Source of the DNA: Paracentrotus lividus
Taxonomy: Eukaryota; Echinodermata; Echinoidea; Camarodonta; Echinidae
Assembly (NCBI GenBank): GCA_940671915.1
Contig: CALNVZ010003426.1
Location: 41,000,103-41,064,102, forward strand
Direction of reading: 5' to 3'
Length of the DNA stretch: 64,000 bases
In this document: one piece after another, positions 59,292 through 64,000 of the stretch
Numbering within the stretch: the first letter of the stretch is position 1
How the letters are laid out: each line of letters opens with the position of its first letter
The notes under the pieces: generated by a model
Databases searched by the model: none
Told to the model about the DNA's origin: nothing
What the model saw: only the letters and a program-made list of their open reading frames with translations
Translations under genes and position numbers: made by a program

Positions 59292-59616
59292 CGCGTGTGT
59301 GTGTGTATGGTGTGTGTGTGTGTGTGGAGTGTGTGGTGTGGTGTGTTGGTGTTGTTGTGTGTGTGGGTTGGTGGGTGGTGTGTGTGTGTGTGTGTTTTGT
59401 GAGTTGTTTTTTTTTGTTTTGGTTTTTTCAGGTTTTATATTTGGAGCATTTTCTTTTTCTTAGTTTTTTAATTTTATTGGACTTTAAAATTTCTTTGTTG
59501 ACAGGCTCCGAAAGTGAGCGCTCATTTTAGTGCATGGAATGCTTGCTTGGCTGTGGGTTTGGCTGAAACGGCTTTCGCTCTGTCTCGATGTAGTTAAAAA
59601 GCCCTTCAGAGAATCG
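31168..59616 (+). CDS. IgGFc-binding / GAIN / GPS / 7TM adhesion-GPCR-like gene (partial, multi-exon)
   Basis: The exon chain is 31168-31207, 31606-32829, 38471-38532, 43153-43362, (45341-45380), 47612-47732, 51034-51235, 51839-51944, 52206-52258, 52753-52873, 58594-58697 and 59505-59616. Apart from the bracketed exon, splice phases match at every junction (0-1, 1-1, 1-0, 0-0, 0-1, 1-2, 2-0, 0-2, 2-0, 0-2, 2-0), which argues strongly for one transcript. The product would be a cell-surface receptor: a glycosylated IgGFc-binding-type ectodomain, a GAIN autoproteolysis domain with GPS motif, and a 7TM signalling core. The signal-peptide exon and TM3-TM7 were not found in the window. Single-base shifts in the GPS exon, and probably in the TM2 exon, make this copy non-functional as assembled. 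IgGFc_binding and GAIN/GPS/7tm_2 are known families. That they are joined in one protein is inferred from phase and order, and two adjacent genes remain an alternative. Confidence 0.72.
31606..32829 (+). CDS. Exon b: IgGFc-binding-type extracellular domain
   Basis: A 1,224-nt open exon lies between an acceptor (cctatttag) and a donor (gaag/gtgagt), giving about 407 residues in phases 1 to 1. Family hallmarks in order are GFLALPHDQLGNEYLIDCY near the start, a TGTYIRSNKPISVVVGA strand, LEQLLPISSWG, the second repeat WMLRILAIHDSTSIAITGCG, and GDPSMNIIPP. These match the von Willebrand D-associated IgGFc_binding N-terminal domain found in FCGBP and in many echinoderm and amphioxus secreted or membrane proteins. 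About ten N-glycosylation sequons and numerous Cys residues indicate a secreted or extracellular fold. No stop or frameshift is present, so this exon looks under constraint. Ligand unknown. Confidence 0.88.
32830..33071. other. Start of intron after IgGFc exon
   Basis: Contains AGGACAACTCCCCGGGGA, similar to the arms of the 6596 palindrome. Otherwise nothing. Confidence 0.4.
33072..33148 (+). repeat. tRNA-derived SINE head (plus strand)
   Basis: AAGTGTCGCAGTCTAATAG start, B box GAGTTCGATTCCCGG, and CACTT end pairing with AAGTG. Downstream sequence to about 33270 is a plausible SINE body. Same family as 18680-18760. Confidence 0.65.
33633..34087. repeat. Fragments of the GAGGCCGAGGGTCC and CACTTGGGGAGATGCAGTGC repeats
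   Basis: GGTCCACGAGGCTGATG near 33636 is related to the array at 20380. CACTTGGGGAGATGCAGTGCGTT occurs at about 33691 and 33956, with an inverted trace (CCCCAAGTGACATGGGGC) near 34903. Confidence 0.5.
34092..34842. mobile_element. piggyBac-like MITE, TTAA duplication
   Basis: TIRs CCCTAAAAAGACTGGG / CCCAGTCTTTTTAGGG are flanked by TTAA at 34088-34091 and 34843-34846. GGGGGGGCTCATTCAGCCCCCC hairpins lie just inside each end. The 751-bp body has no transposase. Confidence 0.88.
34947..35397. mobile_element. Harbinger-like MITE, TAA duplication
   Basis: Ends GGCTGGGTTCACA / TGTGAACCAAGCC with flanking TAA (34944-34946, 35398-35400). Subterminal AGCTATACGG / CCGTATAC pairing. Confidence 0.8.
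35401..38127. mobile_element. Inverted-end element rich in ACCGG/CCGTT motifs
   Basis: Ends GCAGGTATCACATG and CATGTGACACCAC are imperfect inverted repeats. Many CCGTTxxC/ACCGG motifs cluster in both terminal 500 bp (35420-35720, 37580-38110). Short ORFs there are by-products of GC-rich repeats. Boundaries are approximate. Confidence 0.45.
38471..38532 (+). CDS. Exon c: linker exon between ectodomain and GAIN region
   Basis: A 62-nt exon follows acceptor cttgtactag and precedes donor gtaagc. Its phases are 1 to 0, exactly what is needed to join exon b (ends phase 1) to exon d (starts phase 0). It reads about 20 residues ending ITARRCEDELKNS, with one Cys, reminiscent of the tail of a hormone-receptor-like or EGF-like linker ahead of GAIN, though too short to assign. 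It lies about 120 bp upstream of the large repeat-arm element at 38654. Confidence 0.5.
38654..42754. mobile_element. 4.1-kb foldback element with tandem-repeat arms
   Basis: The left arm (38655-39310) has about four tandem copies of a roughly 158-bp unit. The right arm (41940-42720) has about five copies in inverse orientation. Each unit carries GGTGCTGAATCCAAAAAACT, CATTTTGAATTTCAAAATGG and ATATCTTGTGAGATAT. The outermost GTGCCAAAAGCGATTTTATG pairs with its complement at 42675-42700. The interior contains a tRNA-like SINE head. This resembles the long tandem-repeat arms of foldback/TU-type elements known from sea urchins. Confidence 0.75.
40058..40135 (+). repeat. tRNA-like SINE head
   Basis: TTGGCACAATCAGTAAAGCA (A-box region), anticodon-arm-like CTGCCTCATGAACGGGAG and B box GGGTTCGATCCCCGG. 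Acceptor ends do not pair well, so a tRNA-derived repeat is likelier than a working tRNA gene. Confidence 0.5.
43153..43362 (+). CDS. Exon d: GAIN subdomain A, first part
   Basis: A 210-nt exon (70 codons, phases 0 to 0) follows acceptor attttag and precedes donor gtaagt. It begins ITDLDTRFPSDFPTYADADK and continues with an amphipathic helical stretch (ALDFLSTYLTDRE, then EADEAFTFFTGLLKRN) ending NATVNETKSFLN. This is the pattern of the alpha-helical GAIN subdomain A of adhesion GPCRs. Two N-glycosylation sequons are visible. Confidence 0.65.
44246..44272. repeat. Poly-A tract
   Basis: About 20 consecutive A inside the intron. Confidence 0.85.
44414..45275. mobile_element. AGGGGAGACC MITE, copy 3 (862 bp)
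   Basis: Full-length copy in the same orientation as 28051-28907, TA-flanked. It includes the GTAACAACCTACCCC palindromic motifs. It ends 65 bp before candidate micro-exon d2. Confidence 0.9.
45341..45380 (+). CDS. Candidate micro-exon d2 (GAIN subdomain A)
   Basis: After acceptor tcttttccag the phase-0 reading is QYQRTTYEGMQRR, ending at donor gtgagt. TYEGMQR resembles the W/Y-x-x-[MLI] segment usually seen in the middle of GAIN subdomain A. The exon is 40 nt, one base too long to join exons d and e, and the extra base lies in a G-run (GGGG) at the donor. Exons d and e also join in phase without it, so it may be a decoy. Confidence 0.3.
45429..45594. mobile_element. Short hAT-like MITE
   Basis: Ends CAGTGGCGGATTCAGG / CCTGGATCCTCCACTG; a C-run near 45545. 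No clear 8-bp duplication. Confidence 0.55.
45897..45928. repeat. GAAT microsatellite
   Basis: Tandem GAAT/TGAA units. The remainder of 45600-47610 is AT-rich intron with no recognised element. Confidence 0.8.
47551..47593. repeat. Poly-T tract before exon e
   Basis: About 40 T, ending some 18 bp upstream of the acceptor of exon e. It is an unusually long pyrimidine tract for that splice site. Confidence 0.85.
47612..47732 (+). CDS. Exon e: GAIN subdomain A, second part
   Basis: A 121-nt exon follows acceptor atattttacag, directly after a roughly 40-nt poly-T tract, and precedes donor gtatga; phases 0 to 1. It reads RNLTSSVEDTQHELEMLMTQ and then ASELIVDGDIYSFKVSRENA, the typical helix-plus-strand transition of GAIN. 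One sequon (NLT). Confidence 0.65.
48996..50972. repeat. 2.0-kb palindrome (two arms of about 970 bp)
   Basis: Left arm 48996-49985 is the reverse complement of 50040-50972. Examples are GGGAATTTAATTAGCTACCA (49091) against TGGTAGCTAATTAAATTCCC (50858), and CAGTGATTAATGGTTGAATG against CATTCAACCATTAATCACTG (50799). The centre near 50010 is a short non-paired spacer. CT microsatellites flank both sides. It lies in the intron between exons e and f. Confidence 0.88.
50996..51015. repeat. CT microsatellite at acceptor of exon f
   Basis: A CTCTCT run serves as the pyrimidine tract shortly upstream of exon f. Confidence 0.7.
51034..51235 (+). CDS. Exon f: GAIN subdomain B, first part
   Basis: A 202-nt exon (phases 1 to 2) lies between ataaaaag and donor gtaagc. 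It includes DCEGDLDLPGYDVTIPCDVV, then ELGSRAVYQVMLPFGGD and SKCGHNE. These are beta-strand-rich segments with the central hydrophobic strand (AVYQVMLPF) of the GAIN beta-sandwich. Both flanking phases match the neighbours exactly. Confidence 0.7.
51839..51944 (+). CDS. Exon g: GAIN subdomain B, second part
   Basis: A 106-nt exon (phases 2 to 0) follows acceptor cccccacag and precedes donor gtaaat. It reads IAIGSPLFSIGLVSNRTVQR followed by FKNNISLSFVTRSLE. The S-[PI]-x-[FI]-S-x-x-[LIV] and final I-x-L-x-F strands are the standard lead-in to a GPS motif. Confidence 0.72.
52206..52258 (+). CDS. Exon h: GPS motif, N-terminal half
   Basis: A 53-nt exon (phases 0 to 2) follows acceptor tttcacccag and precedes donor gtgatt. 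It reads VDVLENNTLCSFWDYTK. The C-x-F-W-D-Y signature is the first half of the GPS motif: first GPS Cys and conserved Trp. Confidence 0.78.
52753..52873 (+). pseudogene. Exon i: GPS motif, C-terminal half, internally frameshifted
   Basis: A 121-nt exon (phases 2 to 0) follows acceptor tctttacag and precedes donor gtgagg. The splice frame opens with SNWSTSGCTLE (GPS) and closes with FAVLIDVSPG (GPS end and tethered-agonist region). The conserved middle, GETRVTCLCDHLTSF, which carries the last two Cys and the HL/T-type cleavage site, is encoded in another frame. One base is missing near 52784-52786 and one extra T lies in the T-run 52842-52846. The splice frame therefore meets TGA at 52835-52837. 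The total exon length is unchanged modulo 3. Real loss of the autoproteolysis site, or two assembly indels, would both explain this. Confidence 0.75.
53232..53279 (+). CDS. Candidate micro-exon between GPS and TM1
   Basis: A 48-nt open segment (16 codons, phase 0 to 0) follows a good acceptor (gtttttctcag) and precedes donor gtaggt. It could be inserted between exons i and j without changing phase and would lengthen the GPS-TM1 linker by QPRGRQAAIIQDSLRM. There is no family match; it could be an alternative exon or a chance occurrence. Confidence 0.22.
53330..53600. repeat. G/C-run region
   Basis: G15-like and C-runs with repeated TTGGCGCCC units (about 53465-53540), possibly a remnant of the hAT-like G/C-rich family. 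No clear ends. Confidence 0.35.
54453..57504. mobile_element. 3.05-kb inverted dimer / giant palindrome element
   Basis: Outer ends AAGGGGGTATCTCACTGGTT / AACCAGTGAGATACCCCCTT are flanked by TA (54451-54452, 57505-57506). The dyad lies near 56041-56045, where related inner ends (AACTCAGTGAGAT / ATCTCACTGAGTT) meet. Each arm of about 1.5 kb has its own pair of similar GGGTATCTCACTG termini, so this looks like two copies of one element joined head to head. The arms carry repeated CAAAGGGGTTATCT and GGCATGTTTTCTTTTGTA units. No transposase. Confidence 0.88.
55831..56040. repeat. 74-bp tandem duplication next to the palindrome centre
   Basis: Two full units (starting 55831 and 55905, CTACTGAATCGAGGTGGATT) and one partial (55987-56040) lie in the left arm only; the right arm has a single copy. 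Confidence 0.85.
57533..58163. mobile_element. mariner-like MITE
   Basis: Ends CAGTGCGTCCC / GGGACACCCTG are flanked by TA (57531-57532, 58164-58165). No ORF of note. Confidence 0.5.
58594..58697 (+). CDS. Exon j: first transmembrane helix of 7TM domain
   Basis: A 104-nt exon (phases 0 to 2) follows acceptor ctccctcag and precedes donor gtaact. It reads IDEVNEEIMT followed by the hydrophobic helix LLSWIGCSFSIAACFLTCFG and YAILR. The acidic lead-in, the I/W-x-G-C start and the basic residue after the helix match TM1 of the secretin/adhesion GPCR class (7tm_2). Confidence 0.75.
59255..59398. repeat. (GT)n microsatellite
   Basis: About 140 bp of GT-rich repeat in the intron between TM1 and TM2 exons. 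Cys/Val-rich ORFs across it are artefacts. Confidence 0.92.
59505..59616 (+). pseudogene. Exon k: probable TM2 exon, frame disrupted
   Basis: A 112-nt exon (phases 2 to 0) follows acceptor gttgacag and precedes donor gtaaga. The splice frame gives RLRK and then TGA at 59515-59517; its end reads LDVVKKPFRES. A second frame starting at 59517 gives SAHFSAWNACLAVGLAETAF, which resembles TM2 of adhesion GPCRs (N-x-C-L-A...A-x-x-x-F). As in exon i, a one-base loss followed by a one-base gain inside the exon would explain the pattern. Boundaries and TM2 identity are less sure than for TM1. Confidence 0.45.
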
Positions 59617-60700
59617 GTAAGAACACCGAAAGGAATATTAATACCCTTTTCCCTTTTTTTTGGTTATTTATCTATTATTTATTCTAATTAGAAAAAAATT
59701 GCAATAATTAATATAATGGGCAATGAATGTATAAATGGAGAAATGATGCCAAATTCATTTCTCTACAGAGAATTTGAAAATTTGGTAACAAGGCGACTAA
59801 TGTTTGACTCAGAATTCTGATTCATCGAGGGTAATATATTTTCTCATAGGGATTTTTTATTTTTTTTTTTTTTTGGCGTTAACTAGGTTCTTCTTAGGAT
59901 TTTTTGGATTTCTCATAGATTTAGCTCTATAATTAAAAAAGATGATTTGGGATTTAACAATGTAGGACTTCTATTCGCACAGTTTGACTATAATATTGTT
60001 TACGATTAACATATCATCAAATATAATGAAAATTTTAGCAAACACTCTTTATTTCAGATATCAAGTGCCAGATAGGACACTGACATTTGGATTTGCTCAT
60101 TTGGATTAATGTTGCTGATATTTAGGAACTCTGGGCTACTTATTCGCTTTTCAAATCAGCAGAGTTGGTAGCGGTGGGTATTAAAAGGTGTTCTGAACTC
60201 AGGTCAGAGTATGTATTTATGTAATGGGTGTTTGAGCGCGGGTGGTTATATCTGTAAGAACATACTAACTGTTAATTGTATTTTCAGATAACTTACCGTT
60301 AGGCCCGCGCAACTCTGGCTGCACTGGGATAATTTTGACTGTAAACTTTTCTATATTTTAGTAAGCTCACTTTCACAGTCCAAAGGTCATTATTGAGTAA
60401 ATTACTCCTACAGATACATGGCATATCTATCGCAGTACGATAGTTATATGCCCTTGCTATTTGCTGTACCAGCAGAGTTGCATGTAATTTACTATAAAAA
60501 GCTAGGGCAGCAAATTTTTCATATCCTTCGAGCTTTAGGAATCCCTCTTGTAATCGGTAGAAGGAGATTGTTTCCATATGTAGAGTCCCGTAAGACCCAT
60601 AGGAGTATTAGTAAATCAGTTTTATACTAAGAGAATCGTTTTTTCTTTGCGCGAGATATAGTTCGTTTTTCTTGCGATGACTCGTCACGTCATAGTAACA
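59617..60700. other. Intron or intergenic; no TM3 exon found
   Basis: Short ORFs near 60299-60630 on both strands lack membrane segments or family features. The rest of the receptor must lie beyond the window or be lost. Confidence 0.4.
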
Positions 60701-63700
60701 TTTTTCTGCCGCGCCCGGCACCGCCCTCGCCACCCTCACTTCCCCCATTCAGTAAATTTATCCACGAGTTTGCCGAGATTCATTCTTATTTCGTGCGCAG
60801 CAATTGCGAGATCGTGAGTTGCTACTAGACTGCTGCTGCTTTTACTCCTCCGATAGAATTTCTCCCTGACATCTGTCTTCTGGGCGGCGCATGGGCACCT
60901 AGCGGGAAACGTTTCAAGGCGAGCTGCAATGACAGAATCGCGAGACAGCTGATTTTTTTAAGTTCTGTAAACAGACATGGCTTGCCTCCTACTAGTTGTC
61001 CAGATTGTTACTGGTTAATCACGGAGGATATTTTCAGCAGTTAATTAATAGACGAGGAAATTAGTTGAGATTTCTATGAATGTACTGACAGTCGTATGGA
61101 TATATATATAATAAGTAACGAGACTAAAATTAAGCAGTTATGGTGGGGCTGTATACTTATATTCCAGTGAATTTAAGTTCTCTCAAACTCCATGTATGGT
61201 TGTATGAGGTTGATGATGAGTATCGACATTCGAATCAATACTACACGATTCAACGCTCGCAAGATTTTTCGTCGGTGCACTACGAACAAAAACCGGCGCT
61301 TTGTAATGTATCTAGTACTTTCCATTGTACTTTAGATAGGATCCGAGAAGAAGAGGTAAGACATAGACTGATCACTAATATTCATGTCATTAAAAAAATT
61401 AAAAGGATAAGTGGAAAGGACGATAATATTAACAAGGAGTATTAGCATGTGACTCATTCTCAGAAACAGGATATAAAGGACTAATTCGCCACATCAAGAT
61501 TGAACAGTCAACATAGTACTATTTCAGTAATCAAATTTCTCTCTCGGACAGCCGATGGCCCTCCGGGAGAGAATAGAGGTTCGGGATGGTTAAGATTGAT
61601 TAGGTAAGGAGTGGTGCGAGAGGAGCGAGGGAGGGTAAAGGAGGGGGGGGGGGGGGGAGTAGCTTATCGTCGATAGTTCTATTCGATGCGCAATTATGTT
61701 TATACGCAGATCACTCGAATTTGTCATTGTATGTTATCTATTTTGTATAATTATTAAGCCTGTTATATCTATAAGAATAGTGTGCCATTGACCCGAGTGT
61801 AGACACAAGTGTATGTTATAATAAGATATAGTTTAACTTAGAATAACGTTTATCTGTAGATAATTAGTTCTGTCTTTTTGTACTCATTCATGCACGAACT
61901 CACAGCATAAGACATACATTCTCTCTTAACCCTAGGAACTGGAAATCACCTACGTTTTATACCCGACCCCCAAACCCACCCTCCACACCTGATTCACAGA
62001 GTTGCAGCACACGCGAGCCGGGAGGAATGCACTACTAAACATGATAGAAATTACCAAATGAATATCTCACACTGCAACTGACATGCGCGCATGCCCGGGA
62101 AACTTTCGCCGAGCTGAATGCAGCTGAGCAAAAGTGCCATGGAAATGCAGCACCACGATTTATGTTTGTAAACACGAGCAAATGACTGCCTCCACTAAGT
62201 AGCCAAGCAGACAGATATAATCAAGAGTAACAACAAATCCAACGCGATAGATTCAAAATTCGCAGCAGTCATAATACCCGCACAAGGAATGTGGCATCAT
62301 CCGCCAACTACGACTGACAGCGTTAATACATCAGAAACAAAATTAAGTTATGTGTATCTTATTCCGTGAATTTTGTTACCAAATTGTGTGTGCAAGTTGT
62401 GATGAGATCGAATCAATCACTCGATTCAGCGCTCGCAAGATTTTTCGTCGGTGCTCGAACAAAAACAACCGAGGCGCTTTGTAAAGCCATACATCACCAT
62501 GTACACGTGTCATATATGGATGACAAGAAGAAAAGGTAAGGCATAGACTAATATCAAAATTTTGTTCATATAAAAAAAATTAAAAGGTGGAAAGGATATA
62601 AAACAAATATACAATGACTCATCCATATCAGAACAGGTTAACACTAATCCGCACATCAGAGAACATTCAGCATATAGGTTAATTCCATTTCTCTCTTCGG
62701 GCCGATGCACATCGACGAGAATAGTACTATGTATTTCCTAAGATCGAATGCGGAATTAGTTAATTAACGCTAGATCTCTCAGTTGTCATTGATACATTTT
62801 GATATACATAATACCAGTCGAATATTCACAGTTCTATTAATGTCCCATCCATATCGAAGATTGTTTGCATTGAGATGTGTTACTATGAGAGAGAGGAGAA
62901 TCCAGATTAACTAATAGTAAAATATGCGTCACTGATAAGGAAATAGAAATTTATAATTTTTCTCGTTTGTTCTCATGAAAGATCAATACAGTCATGAGTT
63001 ACATTGTCTGTGTTCCACCTTAATGGTGTAAAAAAACTGGACTGATATCATCATTTATCCTCAACACCAATCCCGATTCTCCCTGCCCCCCCTATTCATA
63101 GCCCGAGTTGCGGCACATCGCAGAGAGGCAGACAACGCGGTTGGGCTACTAGGATATTAGCATGCTGCTTATATTGACCTGGTGAATCTGCACCACATGT
63201 ATGCAGGTTCCATTACGGCCCTAGGAAACTTTGCAGAGAAGAGACCTGCAAACTGGGCAGAGGGTGTCTCGCTTTAGCATAACAGACCGATCGATTAGGC
63301 AAGTACAAGTATATTTTCTGTTGCATTTAAATATATTTATAATAGTTCGCTTCAGAATAGGATTATATATTAAAAGGCAGATAGGTTTGTTTTCGCACAA
63401 AGGTGATTATATTATAACGCCACAATATTATACATATTTATAGACTTATCTTTATATATCAAGAACCATCAATGGACCCATACTGTATTCCCAAAAATAT
63501 GATTATATCCTCTCTCCCCGGAAAGTGATATTACTTTTGATTTAGTAACACGGGGTAAATATCACTAGAGGTAGCGTCTGAAACACACAGTTCCACAAAG
63601 AAACGATTGCATAATTAATATATCGTCAGAATGACATTTCCTAGCGTCTTGTTAAAAAATCTAGGTTTGTTTTATAAGCTGATTCTTGGGAATATCATAA

Positions 63701-64000
63701 TGATGTTTGAATGATAGACGCACTAATTCTAGAGGGTGAACATTCATCGAGCACATTCAGTACTTCTATTCGGTAACATTTTCACTATACCAGGCTTGTT
63801 TGTATTTTGCATCCAGGTTTATTGTAATATCTTCGGCCTTTGAACAGCGTGACGCACGATGGGCCTCCTTCTATCGAGAGAATGTGGGATGAGATTAGAG
63901 GAAGTGTGGAGAGAAGAGAGAGAGAGAAGAGGAGAGAGAGAGAGGAGAGAGAGGGGTCCTGTGTGACAACCCACGTCAGATTGGAGTGATTTCCCCGGGC
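60700..64000. repeat. Degenerate tandem array, period about 1.15 kb
   Basis: Landmarks recur in order. GGGAAAC/GGAAACTTT...GAGCTG lies at about 60905, 62098 and 63222. CGCTCGCAAGATTTTTCGTC is exact at about 61255 and 62430. GCCGATGG/GCCGATGC with GAGAATAG lies at about 61552, 62700 and, weakly, 63858. GAGTT(T/G)GC lies near 60768, 62000 and 63108. Copies are heavily diverged. The array ends in a GA-rich microsatellite (about 63905-63955). Confidence 0.6.

Noticed and set aside
59255-59530. Cys/Val-rich ORFs
   Set aside because: GT microsatellite artefact.
60299-60630. Opposing ORFs of 92 and 70 codons
   Set aside because: No membrane helices or receptor motifs; not accepted as TM3-TM7.
61140-61445. 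101-codon plus ORF
   Set aside because: Part of the degenerate tandem array; the second copy near 62400 is not open in the same frame, so no coding constraint is visible.

Overview
The window is animal genomic DNA with no bacterial features. It is AT-rich and gene-poor, has introns with GT..AG borders, and is packed with DNA transposons, MITEs, palindromes and simple repeats. The frequent AGGCCTA motif, the tyrosine-recombinase retroelement, the IgGFc-binding-type ectodomain and the GAIN/GPS receptor exons all fit a marine invertebrate deuterostome. An echinoderm is the best guess; this is inference, not proof.

Layout. 1-8.6 kb: one unrecognised exon-like ORF, a foldback element (3093-4439), a hAT-like element (4967-5933) and a nest of small inverted-repeat elements (6487-7803). 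8.6-14.4 kb: a nearly full-length but decayed Ngaro/PAT-like tyrosine-recombinase retrotransposon with gag-like, RT, RNase H and recombinase regions and split direct repeats A1...B1-A2-B2. 14.4-31.1 kb: non-coding DNA with MITEs, palindromes, a tRNA-derived SINE head, a second hAT-like element with an 8-bp target duplication, a LINE reverse-transcriptase tail and a Tc1-like element with a nested MITE.

31.2-59.6 kb: one plus-strand gene, the main find. Its exons have matching splice phases. They encode an IgGFc-binding-type extracellular domain, a short Cys-containing linker exon, a GAIN-like region, a GPS motif and the first one or two membrane helices of a family B2 (adhesion) GPCR. The start exon and TM3-TM7 are not seen in the window. 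The GPS exon carries two opposite one-base shifts that restore the frame at its end, and the TM2 exon may carry the same kind of pair. The copy is therefore either a young pseudogene or carries assembly indels. Its introns hold several very large inverted repeats (4.1, 2.0 and 3.05 kb), a piggyBac-like MITE, a Harbinger-like MITE and SINE heads.

59.6-64 kb: intron or intergenic sequence that passes into a degenerate tandem array with a period of about 1.15 kb, running to the window end. No rRNA, CRISPR or convincing intact tRNA gene was seen.
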